The translations under genes were made by a program, and so were the position numbers. From contig JAGDAM010000238.1 of NCBI GenBank assembly GCA_017959485.1, positions 1-28,426 on the forward strand: DNA of 28,426 nucleotides, given 5' to 3'. A model generated the notes under the pieces. The model ran no database searches. It saw only the letters and a list, made by a program, of their open reading frames with translations, and was not told the DNA's origin. The stretch is from Clostridia bacterium. Its GTDB lineage: Bacteria > Bacillota_A > Clostridia > Oscillospirales > CAG-272. This document shows, piece after piece, positions 14,897 to 22,522 of this stretch (within the stretch, counting starts at the first letter, position 1; the number at the start of each line of letters is the position of its first letter).

Positions 14897-15803
14897 CCGC
14901 AAACGCCAGAGACGCGGATTCCACCCCTTCTATTTCATGGGCGAGGCGCTGGTGGGAATGAAGCGGCACGGCGTGATGACGGTCGCGTCGGTGCTGGTTC
15001 TTACCTCCTGCCTGTCGCTGCTCGGGGTTTTCGGAGTGCTGGTCTCGAACCTTAACGAAAACATCACCCGCCTCGGACTTCTGAACGAAATCGTCGTTTT
15101 CTGCGACTCATCGCTCGACCGGACGAGAGTCGACGAGATCTGTTCCGACATCAAGTCGCTCGACAACGTCTCGTACGTGGAATATATTTCAAAGGAGCAG
15201 GGGCTCGAAGCTCTGCGCGAAACCTACAGCGACTACGGCGACCTTTTCGACGAGATCGAAAAGAACGGCGACAATCCGCTTTCGGATTCTTTCGTGGTTA
15301 CCTATTCCGACGGGGACGCTGTAAACGCGCTCGAGTTTTCGCTGCGCTCGATCCCCGGAGTGACTAAGGTAAACAACCGGCTGGATTACGCGACAAAAGT
15401 CGCCTCCTTCAAGCGGGGGATGTCGGCGGTCTTCGTCTGGTTCTTCGTTCTGCTGTTCGCGGTGAGCATATTCGTCATTTTCAACACGATCAAACTTGCC
15501 GTTCACGGAAGGCGGAACGAGATCGACGTCATGCGCTACATGGGCGCGACGAGGGGATTTATCGTGACTCCCTTCGTCATCGAGGGCATACTCATCGGAG
15601 TCATTTCGGGCTTCGCCGCCGCGGGACTCGTGATCTGGGTGTCCTCCTACGCCTCGGGGCGCCTGTCGGCGGACCTTTCGATGATCGAGATTCTTCCGGT
15701 CTCGCGCTTCGTCCCGGCGCTTCTGACCGCATTCCCTGTCATAGGCGCCCTGTCCGGCGTCCTCGCGGGACTGCTTTCCATCAGGAAAAATCTTAAAAAC
15801 TGA
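14889..15803 (+). CDS. ftsX: Cell division permease-like protein FtsX
   Basis: The 304-residue protein has the FtsX plan: a first membrane helix near residues 27-50, a large extracellular domain (about 52-175) with the SLDRTRVDEI...ISKEQGLE region, then three C-terminal helices carrying the conserved NTIKLAVHGRRNEIDVMRYMGAT loop (in part). GGAG lies 7 bases before its ATG inside ftsE. The extracellular loop should contact the M23 peptidase encoded next, as FtsX does with PcsB in streptococci or EnvC in enterobacteria. Confidence 0.95.
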   Translation: MSDRKRQRRGFHPFYFMGEALVGMKRHGVMTVASVLVLTSCLSLLGVFGVLVSNLNENITRLGLLNEIVVFCDSSLDRTRVDEICSDIKSLDNVSYVEYISKEQGLEALRETYSDYGDLFDEIEKNGDNPLSDSFVVTYSDGDAVNALEFSLRSIPGVTKVNNRLDYATKVASFKRGMSAVFVWFFVLLFAVSIFVIFNTIKLAVHGRRNEIDVMRYMGATRGFIVTPFVIEGILIGVISGFAAAGLVIWVSSYASGRLSADLSMIEILPVSRFVPALLTAFPVIGALSGVLAGLLSIRKNLKN

Positions 15804-15818
15804 TTAACGGGTCAAAAG

Positions 15819-17156
15819 ATGAAAAACAACAAGAAGCATAACACGGTGTGCGCGCTCCTTTGCCTTGCGATCCTTATTTGCACTATTCCCGCTATTCCGG
15901 CCGCCGCCTACACGAAGGCGACCTACGACGACGTCAAGAACGCTACGACCGAGGAGATGCGGAGCGAGATCGAGGCGCTTAACGCGACCGTCGCCGAGCT
16001 GAAGGAACAGCTTGCCTCGGCGGAAGCCGCTTCGGCGACCGCGGCGGAAAAGCGCGAGCTCTATCTGTCGCTCAAATCGCTCTACGACGACACTCTCCGG
16101 ACGATAGAGGAGGAGCAGATGGTCGCGGAGAGGGAAGCCGAGCAGACGGCGGCGGATATCGCCGCCGCGCAGAGCGAATACGAGTCCTGCTACGCCGAAT
16201 TCCTTTCGATGCTCAGGATGACCTACGAGCAGGGCAGCGCGAATTATATCGAGATTATTTTCGGGGCCGCGAGTCTTTCGGATCTGCTCTCGCGGATCGA
16301 CCGCGTCGGCGCCCTGATCGGCTACAGCGACCGTCTGATGAAGCGCGTCAGCGAGAAAAAGAGCGATCTTGAGAACAAACTCGAAGATCAGCAGGCGCGC
16401 ATATCCGAAAGAGCCGTCAGCATAGAACAGTACGAGGGCAAGCTTCGCGAACTCGAGGTCTTCCTCGCCGACAACGAGGAGGAGTATGAGAGGATTGAAG
16501 CCGAACTCGCGCAGCTTGCGGGATCGGCAACCGAGGCTTCCGACCGGTCCGACGTGCTCGAGGCCGAATTCCGGGAACTGGTGGCAAAGCTCGAAGAAGA
16601 GGAGAATCAGCGCCGCGCCGAGGAGGCCGAACGCCTGAGACAGGCTGCGATAAAGGAAGCGGAGCGGAAAAGGCTCGAGCAGGAGCAGGCGCGTCTCAGG
16701 GCGATCGAGGACGCAGCCCGAAATCAGAGTTTTATGTGGCCGCTGCCGCTGTCCTGCTATCACATCACCTATCCGTTCGGGACACGGCTGCACCCGGTTT
16801 ACCATACGTACAAGACCCATTACGGAATAGACATCGCCGCTCCGCGCAACACCTCGGTATACGCTTCAAAACCGGGTAAGGTCACCGCGGCTCAGTACCA
16901 TTCCTCTTACGGAAATTATATTCTGATAGATCATCTCGACGGCACGTCGACCCTTTACGCGCATCTCAACACCGGCACGCTCAAGGTCAAAAAAGGCGAC
17001 GTCGTCAACCGTGGGGACATTATCGCCGGCGTCGGAACGACCGGCGTGTCCACCGGGTATCACCTCCATTTCGAGGTCAGGGTCAACGGGAACAGCGTCA
17101 ATCCGATGGACTATCTGCCGAAATCCGCTCTTCCGGCAAACCTTACAATAAGCTGA
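15819..17156 (+). CDS. Secreted coiled-coil M23 peptidase, PcsB/EnvC-like FtsEX partner
   Basis: The 445-residue protein has a signal peptide (1-29, ending PAAA), long coiled coils rich in Glu, Lys and Ala (about 40-130 and 175-300), and a C-terminal LytM/M23 domain. The zinc site is complete: H334 and D338 in HYGID, and H417, with H415 as the catalytic His in HLHFEV. It is therefore probably a working endopeptidase that cuts peptidoglycan cross-links, not a degenerate activator like EnvC. Placed 15 bases after ftsX, it is very likely the hydrolase switched on by FtsEX at the septum, held inactive by its coiled coil until then. Confidence 0.9.
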   Translation: MKNNKKHNTVCALLCLAILICTIPAIPAAAYTKATYDDVKNATTEEMRSEIEALNATVAELKEQLASAEAASATAAEKRELYLSLKSLYDDTLRTIEEEQMVAEREAEQTAADIAAAQSEYESCYAEFLSMLRMTYEQGSANYIEIIFGAASLSDLLSRIDRVGALIGYSDRLMKRVSEKKSDLENKLEDQQARISERAVSIEQYEGKLRELEVFLADNEEEYERIEAELAQLAGSATEASDRSDVLEAEFRELVAKLEEEENQRRAEEAERLRQAAIKEAERKRLEQEQARLRAIEDAARNQSFMWPLPLSCYHITYPFGTRLHPVYHTYKTHYGIDIAAPRNTSVYASKPGKVTAAQYHSSYGNYILIDHLDGTSTLYAHLNTGTLKVKKGDVVNRGDIIAGVGTTGVSTGYHLHFEVRVNGNSVNPMDYLPKSALPANLTIS

Positions 17157-17174
17157 AAAAACTCACGGCTATCC

Positions 17175-17237
17175 GCACAGTGATCTGTGCGCCGCTGTCT
17201 TAACGGCGGGCCCGCGCGCGGCGCGGGGCGTCCCGCC
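17175..17237 (+). other. GC-rich hairpins before the S41 protease gene
   Basis: GCACAG-TGAT-CTGTGC (17175-17190), CGCCG/CGGCG (17190-17208) and GGCGGG/CCCGCC (17205-17237) crowd the 95-base gap between the M23 and S41 genes. There is no T tract, so this is not a standard terminator; it may tune mRNA stability or read-through. Confidence 0.4.
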
Positions 17238-17251
17238 ATCGAGAGGTTCCA

Positions 17252-18589
17252 ATGCGAAACAAAACTATCAAACTTCTGACCGCCGTTTTCGCCGTCGCAG
17301 TGGCCGCTCTTATCGGCTTTATGTCGGCATACGTGATTGCCACCGAAAACTACCGCACGCGGCTTGCGTCAAAGGTAGGTAGCCCCGAATCCGGCACGAT
17401 CGGCGAAGCCGAGCTCGGCAAACTCGAGACTATCGTCAAGCTCATCAAGACCTATTCGTATTATGAAATCGACGAGGAGGATCTCTACAAGTCGCTGATA
17501 GAGGGCTTTGTCTGGGTCAAGGCGGACAAATACGCCTATTACTACACGGACGAAGAGTATCAGCAGATGACCGCCGAGAATCAGGGCGACATGGAGGGCA
17601 TCGGAGTCACCGTCACCTACGACGAGACGAGCGGTCTTATCAAAATCGTTTCGATCTTTACCGACAGTCCCGCAAAAGAGGCGGGGCTCGCCGTCGGAGA
17701 CCTCATCGCGGAGGTTATGACGGAGGACGGAATGAAGAAGGTCGACGAGATCGGATACGAACTCGCCCTCACCGCGCTGCGCGGCAAGGCCGGAACCAAG
17801 GCGGAATTCGGAGTGAAACGCTCCGGAGTTGAGGATATCATACGCTTCGACATCGAGCGGCGTCACGTTTCAACCAGATCGGTCGAATGGCGCGTCTACG
17901 ACGGGAATATCGGGGGAGAAAAGGTCGGCGTCGTCCGCATCACCGGTTTCGACCTGACGACCCCGCCCCAGTTCCGCGAGGCGATGGACGACCTGATCTC
18001 GAAAAACTGCACCTACTTCGTGTTTGACGTCCGCAACAACCCGGGCGGAGATCTCCAGTCGATAAAAGCCGTTCTCTCGCTCATGCTGCAGCGCGGCGAC
18101 GTCGTTATCCGGGTCCGCGACCGCGCGGGGAACGAAACGTCCGATAAGGTCGACGTAATGAACTTTTCGGGTTCAAACGAGGCATACTCGACCTGCAATA
18201 TTCGCTCCGAGGATATCGGTAAATACCGCGAGGCCGTTTTCGGGAAATCCGTCGTGCTCGCGAACGAGAATACCGCTTCGGCCGGAGAACTCTTCACCAG
18301 CGCGATGAAGGATTACGGTATCGCGAAGGTCGTCGGCGTGCAGACCTACGGAAAGGGAAGCATGCAGTCGATACTCCCGCTTGCCTATTACGGCTACGAG
18401 GGAGCGCTCAAGCTGACCACGAGAATGTATTTCCCGCCGCTGTCGGAAGGATACAACGGGATAGGCATCATCCCGGATCTCGAGGTCCCGCTGGCCGAAG
18501 AACTGAAGTCCCGCAGCTATCTCGAATATACCGACGCTGAAGACAATCAGCTCGGCGCCGCCGTCGGGCTTCTCGGCGGAGCGGAATAA
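17252..18589 (+). CDS. CtpA-type S41 carboxy-terminal processing protease
   Basis: The 445-residue protein has an N-terminal membrane anchor or signal (about 8-30), a PDZ domain (about 105-195) including SPAKEAGLAVGDLI, and the S41 core with catalytic S343 in ENTASAGE and K368 in YGKGSMQ, 25 residues apart as in Prc/CtpA. Such proteases act outside the membrane on C-termini of secreted proteins and often trim wall hydrolases. Directly after the FtsEX-M23 genes, that peptidase is a natural substrate. A GAGAGG ribosome site precedes the ATG. Confidence 0.92.
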   Translation: MRNKTIKLLTAVFAVAVAALIGFMSAYVIATENYRTRLASKVGSPESGTIGEAELGKLETIVKLIKTYSYYEIDEEDLYKSLIEGFVWVKADKYAYYYTDEEYQQMTAENQGDMEGIGVTVTYDETSGLIKIVSIFTDSPAKEAGLAVGDLIAEVMTEDGMKKVDEIGYELALTALRGKAGTKAEFGVKRSGVEDIIRFDIERRHVSTRSVEWRVYDGNIGGEKVGVVRITGFDLTTPPQFREAMDDLISKNCTYFVFDVRNNPGGDLQSIKAVLSLMLQRGDVVIRVRDRAGNETSDKVDVMNFSGSNEAYSTCNIRSEDIGKYREAVFGKSVVLANENTASAGELFTSAMKDYGIAKVVGVQTYGKGSMQSILPLAYYGYEGALKLTTRMYFPPLSEGYNGIGIIPDLEVPLAEELKSRSYLEYTDAEDNQLGAAVGLLGGAE

Positions 18590-18656
18590 CCTGCATAATC
18601 ATTGAAAACAAAAAGAGCGGACGGGTCCCGGATCCGTCGCGCGGAAGGAAGATAAA

Positions 18657-19145
18657 ATGGCAAAGCAACCCATCGTTTTCACCCAGGAAGGGTACAACGA
18701 GCTCAAGGAAGAGCTGAACTATCTCAAGAACGTAAGAAGAGCCGAGATTATCCACGACATCGAAGTCGCGCGCGGCTTCGGAGATCTCTCGGAGAACGCC
18801 GAGTACGACGAGGCGCGGACCGAGCAGGCAAAGGTCGAAGCGAGGATCAAGGAACTCGAGGAGCGGCTCCGCAACGCCGAAATAATCGACGAGGCGGCAG
18901 TCGATACAGGAGTGGTTTCGGTCGGTTCGACCGTTCTCGTCTACGATCCCGAGGAGGACGAGGAGGTCACCTACGTTATCGTCGGCTCGAACGAGATAAA
19001 CGTTTTCGAGAACCGTATATCCGATCTTTCCCCGATAGGGAAGGCGCTCATCGGGCATCACGCCGGATCCACGGTGTCGGTCGAGACGCCGCGCGGAAGC
19101 TATCAGCTTGAGATCCGCTCGGTCGAGCGTACCCGTAAGAACTGA
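18657..19145 (+). CDS. greA: Transcription elongation factor GreA
   Basis: The 162-residue protein has the N-terminal coiled-coil with the acidic tip motif ARGFGDLSENAEYDEA and a C-terminal FKBP-like domain, at the normal family length. GreA binds the RNA polymerase secondary channel and stimulates cleavage of backtracked RNA. AAGGAAG lies 6 bases before the ATG. greA next to lysS is a common Clostridia arrangement. Confidence 0.96.
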   Translation: MAKQPIVFTQEGYNELKEELNYLKNVRRAEIIHDIEVARGFGDLSENAEYDEARTEQAKVEARIKELEERLRNAEIIDEAAVDTGVVSVGSTVLVYDPEEDEEVTYVIVGSNEINVFENRISDLSPIGKALIGHHAGSTVSVETPRGSYQLEIRSVERTRKN

Positions 19146-19166
19146 TTTTGCGCGGGGAACCGGAAA

Positions 19167-21134
19167 ATGGATCAGCATCTCGAAAAGGAAAGACCGGAAG
19201 CGGAAGCGGCGGAGGCCGCGGATCAGAGACGGCGCAAACTCGCCGAGCTCGCCGGGGCGGGCCGCGATCCCTTCAGGGAAACGGTATTTGAACGCACTCA
19301 CCGTACCGCGGATATCGTCCGCGATTTCGACGCGCTCGAAGGGAAGACGGTTTGCCTCGCAGGCCGCCTGATGTTCAAGCGCGTCATGGGGAAGGCGTCT
19401 TTCTGCAATATTCAGGACCGCGAAGGATCGATCCAGGTCTACGTGGCCCGCGACAGTGTCGGCGAAGAGGATTACGGCTGGTTTAAAAAGAGCGATATCG
19501 GCGACATCTACGGAGTTTCGGGTACCGTTTTCAAAACCCGCACCGGAGAGATCACCGTGCATGCCGAAGCGCTGACTCTGCTCTCAAAATCGCTCGCTCC
19601 GCTGCCCGAGAAGTTCCACGGGCTGACGAATACAGATCAGCGCTACCGCCAGAGATACGTCGATCTGATCACCAACGCCGAGTCGCGCGCGGTCTTCGTC
19701 AAGAGGTCGAAGATACTGAGCTCGATCAGAAGATTCCTCGACGGCCGCGGATTTCTCGAGGTCGAAACCCCCGTGCTGGTCCACAACGCGGGCGGCGCGG
19801 CTGCGAGACCCTTCGAGACGCATTTTAACGCGCTGAACGAGGACTTCAAACTGCGCATATCGCTCGAGCTTTATCTGAAGCGGCTGATAGTCGGCGGGCT
19901 CGAAAAGGTGTACGAGATCGGCCGCGTCTTCCGGAACGAGGGAGTCGACACGCGTCACAACCCCGAGTTCACGCTTATGGAGATCTATCAGGCCTATACC
20001 GATTTCCGCGGAATGATGGAGCTTACCGAATCGCTTTTCCGCACGGTATCAAGCGAAGCGATCGGCACCGACAAGGTCGTCTACAACGGGGTGGAGATAG
20101 ATTTCGGCAAGCCGTTCGAACGGATAACGATGACCGAGGCGGTAAAGAAGTACGCCGGTGTCGATTTCGACGGGATAACGACGGTCGACGCGGCGCGGGA
20201 AGCCGCCCGCTCGCACGGACTCGCTTTTGAAGAGCGGCACGGCCGCGGAGACATCCTTAACCTCTTCTTTGAGGAGTATGCCGAGAAGAATCTGCTTCAG
20301 CCGACCTTCGTCACCGATCATCCTCTCGAGATTTCTCCGCTTACCAAGAAGAACCCCGCGCATCCGGGGCACGTCGAGCGTTTCGAGCTCTTCATCAACG
20401 GCTGGGAGATTGCAAACGCCTACTCCGAGCTCAACGACCCTGTCGACCAGCGCGAGCGTTTCGCCGCCCAGGAGGAGCGCTTCTCGAAGGGCGACGGCGA
20501 AGCCGAACACACCGACGAGGACTTTCTTCACGCGCTTGAAATCGGCATGCCTCCGACAGGCGGAATCGGGTTCGGAATCGACCGCATGTGCATGATTCTC
20601 ACCGGCGCCGCAGCCATCCGCGACGTTCTTCTGTTCCCCACTATGAAGTCGCAGAAGACCGGATCGGAGGAAAAAGAGGAACAGTCCGGGACGTCCGGAC
20701 AGCCGGCTGAAGCCGCTCCCGCAATTGAAGGCGCTCCGATTATCAGCGCCGATAAACCCGACTTCTCGGGCGTCGTGATCGAGCCGCTGTTCGCCGATTT
20801 CGTCGATTTCGAGACCTTCTCAAAGAGCGATTTCAGAGCCGTCAAGGTCCTCGCCTGCGAAGCCGTTCCGAAGTCCAAGAAACTCCTCAAATTCACTCTC
20901 GACGACGGAACCGGCAAAGACCGCGTCATTTTAAGCGGAATTCACGCCTATTACGAGCCCGAACAGCTTGTCGGCAAAACGCTGATAGCGATAACGAATC
21001 TCCCTCCGAGAGCCATGATGGGTATCGACAGCTGCGGCATGCTTCTTTCCGCCGTTCACCACGTCGGCGAGGAGGAAAAGCTGACGCTGCTTCAGGTAGA
21101 TCCGCATATTCCGGCCGGAGCGAAGCTTTATTGA
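19167..21134 (+). CDS. lysS: Lysyl-tRNA synthetase (class II) with C-terminal Trbp111-like domain
   Basis: The 655-residue enzyme has an N-terminal OB-fold anticodon-binding domain (about 60-140), class II motif 2 IGRVFRNEG (251-259), and motif 3 GIGFGIDRMCMIL (466-478). Bacterial LysRS normally ends near the LLFPTMK segment (488-494). Here a Ser/Glu/Ala-rich linker (495-545) leads to an extra OB-fold domain (about 546-655) with the Trbp111/MetG-C pattern: DFRAVKVL, VPKSKKLLKF, VILSGI, and GMLLSA. That domain is usually found on MetRS or as a free tRNA-binding dimer; it should raise tRNA affinity or dimerise the enzyme. It joins without frameshift. Ribosome site is modest (GGA before the ATG at 19167). 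Confidence 0.95.
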   Translation: MDQHLEKERPEAEAAEAADQRRRKLAELAGAGRDPFRETVFERTHRTADIVRDFDALEGKTVCLAGRLMFKRVMGKASFCNIQDREGSIQVYVARDSVGEEDYGWFKKSDIGDIYGVSGTVFKTRTGEITVHAEALTLLSKSLAPLPEKFHGLTNTDQRYRQRYVDLITNAESRAVFVKRSKILSSIRRFLDGRGFLEVETPVLVHNAGGAAARPFETHFNALNEDFKLRISLELYLKRLIVGGLEKVYEIGRVFRNEGVDTRHNPEFTLMEIYQAYTDFRGMMELTESLFRTVSSEAIGTDKVVYNGVEIDFGKPFERITMTEAVKKYAGVDFDGITTVDAAREAARSHGLAFEERHGRGDILNLFFEEYAEKNLLQPTFVTDHPLEISPLTKKNPAHPGHVERFELFINGWEIANAYSELNDPVDQRERFAAQEERFSKGDGEAEHTDEDFLHALEIGMPPTGGIGFGIDRMCMILTGAAAIRDVLLFPTMKSQKTGSEEKEEQSGTSGQPAEAAPAIEGAPIISADKPDFSGVVIEPLFADFVDFETFSKSDFRAVKVLACEAVPKSKKLLKFTLDDGTGKDRVILSGIHAYYEPEQLVGKTLIAITNLPPRAMMGIDSCGMLLSAVHHVGEEEKLTLLQVDPHIPAGAKLY

Positions 21135-21176
21135 ACGGTTCGGTTCTCAAATCACTGTTTTACACGGAGGGATAAG

Positions 21177-22025
21177 ATGAGAGACAGAAAGCCGGCTTTT
21201 GTCAACAGCATCGCTACGGCGTTTCTCGCCTACTTTGCGACGATACCGGTACACGAGCTGTTTCATCTGCTCACACATATGATCTACGGCAGCAAACTCA
21301 TTTGCTACTCCGCCGGTGCCGTTGACGCCGCGGTTGCGGATTACGGCGTGTTTTCACCTTTTCACCGCATAATGCTGGCAGGAGGAAGCGCGTCGATACT
21401 GAACGTGATCATCGCGGTAATACTGACGGTCGTGCTGCTTAAAGTCAAGACCGGCCCGACCGCGCGCATGTTCCTGACTCAGCTTATGGGGATGCAGGCG
21501 GTCGAGGGATTCGGATACTTTCTGTTCGGCGGACTGTTCGGTATCGGGGACTGGGGCAACGTTTATTCCGTGCTCACCGAATACCCCGGGCTGATCACGG
21601 CGCTTCGTATTACGCTCTCTGTCATCGGAGCCGTCGGCATCGTCGGACTGTTCTTCTTTCTTAACTACCTGTCATATTATTTCATTGAGGACAAAGAGAA
21701 TAAAAAAGAGCGTATCCGCGTGGCGTTCATACTGTACCTGATCCCGCTGATCATCGGTTTTTCGCTCGGGATGATCGTATCCGCGGTCTCCCCGGCGGTA
21801 AAATCCGGGGCGCTGACAATGGGTGAATGCGTACTGTTTAACTTTATGTGGATACCTTTCTTCTGGGGATTCATGTTTACGGGAGTGATGAAGACGCTGC
21901 CCCCGAAAAAAGAGATATTCCGGTACAAACTTCCCGAAAAGCCCGACTTTGCACTGCTTGCGATCGGTATCGTACTCATACTTGTCGACGTATTCGTATT
22001 CGGCCCCGGCATCTGGTTTAACTGA
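21177..22025 (+). CDS. M50B-like polytopic membrane protein (putative zinc metalloprotease)
   Basis: The 282-residue protein has six or seven membrane segments. The first contains PVHELFHLL, an HExxH zinc motif (H26, E27, H30) within the membrane, and a later GGSASILN recalls the Asn-containing motif of site-2-protease relatives. A third ligand could be D/N in FGIGDWGN, but this is uncertain. It could be an intramembrane protease or an inactive relative. GGAGG precedes the ATG, 42 bases after lysS, so it may be the last gene of that operon before the terminator at 22226. No physiological partner is visible. Confidence 0.65.
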   Translation: MRDRKPAFVNSIATAFLAYFATIPVHELFHLLTHMIYGSKLICYSAGAVDAAVADYGVFSPFHRIMLAGGSASILNVIIAVILTVVLLKVKTGPTARMFLTQLMGMQAVEGFGYFLFGGLFGIGDWGNVYSVLTEYPGLITALRITLSVIGAVGIVGLFFFLNYLSYYFIEDKENKKERIRVAFILYLIPLIIGFSLGMIVSAVSPAVKSGALTMGECVLFNFMWIPFFWGFMFTGVMKTLPPKKEIFRYKLPEKPDFALLAIGIVLILVDVFVFGPGIWFN

Positions 22026-22054
22026 TCCGGAGTACACGTACCCGGCTTATGAAA

Positions 22055-22078
22055 CTGTCAGTTTTCCGGCAGCTTTTT
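22055..22078 (+). terminator. Possible weak terminator
   Basis: CTGTC/GGCAG (5 bp with one G-T pair, 8-base loop) is followed by TTTTT, 30 bases after the membrane protein stop. The stem is short; the stronger hairpin at 22226 is the likelier end of the transcript. Confidence 0.35.
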
Positions 22079-22225
22079 CGGTTTGGAGTCAGGACCGTTT
22101 TATTCAGAAAAAAAAGATCCGATACTCGGAACCGTTATAGTGACGGACAAAGGCAATCTGAAATGCAGGCACTGTTCGGTTAACAACATACTTACAACGG
22201 TTTAAATTGCACGTTGCAGTGTCAG

Positions 22226-22261
22226 AGACCCCGGAAACGCAGGGAATTCCGGGGTCTTTTT
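22226..22261 (+). terminator. Rho-independent terminator
   Basis: A perfect 10-bp stem AGACCCCGGA/TCCGGGGTCT with a 12-base loop runs straight into TTTTT on the plus strand. It closes the greA-lysS-membrane protein transcript. Between the last stop (22025) and this hairpin I see no gene. Confidence 0.88.
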
Positions 22262-22323
22262 CTGTTTTCTTCAGTCCTTTGTTAATCGCATACTGCCGCC
22301 CCGGTCTCAGAATCAATAACAGT

Positions 22324-22368
22324 AAGTGCGTATTATCCTATTAATTGAGAAAAAAGTGCGAATTATCC
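22324..22368 (+). promoter_or_regulatory. Direct repeat, candidate operator upstream of GH4 gene
   Basis: Two 15-base copies of AAGTGCGNATTATCC (22324-22338 and 22354-22368) differ at one base and start exactly 30 bases apart, about three helical turns. They lie just upstream of two promoters, the position expected for an activator or repressor binding pair. Confidence 0.5.
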
Positions 22369-22389
22369 GGAAAAAGCGACATTACTGTC

Positions 22390-22418
22390 TTGCGTTTTAT
22401 CCGAAAGTGAACTATAAT
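22390..22418 (+). promoter_or_regulatory. Distal promoter for the sugar gene group
   Basis: TTGCGT (22390-22395), 17-base spacer, TATAAT (22413-22418). The -35 box is poor (three of six), so it would need an activator, perhaps one binding the direct repeat just upstream. Confidence 0.45.
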
Positions 22419-22449
22419 CGCAAGGCGCGCATCCGGTGCGTAAAATTCC

Positions 22450-22478
22450 TTGACTTTCTCCGTGAAGATTTGTATAAT
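22450..22478 (+). promoter_or_regulatory. Proximal promoter for the sugar gene group
   Basis: TTGACT (22450-22455), 17-base spacer and TATAAT (22473-22478) form a near-consensus SigA promoter. Transcription would start near 22485, which rules out the TTG at 22481 as the GH4 start. Confidence 0.8.
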
Positions 22479-22522
22479 TATTGTGTATAATAATAATTAC
22501 TTCTCCGGAGGTTTCGACTGAG

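Noticed and set aside
15804..16820. 338-codon minus-strand frame opposite the M23 peptidase gene
   Set aside because: Mirror of a coiled-coil gene with biased codons; repetitive Leu/Arg composition and no motif or ribosome site.
22079..22225. Possible small gene or RNA between two hairpins after the membrane protein
   Set aside because: No open frame with a ribosome site and no recognisable RNA fold could be supported.
22481..22522. Upstream TTG start for the GH4 gene
   Set aside because: It lies only 3 bases past the -10 box, before the expected transcription start, while the ATG at 22523 has GGAGG and begins the NAD-binding strand.
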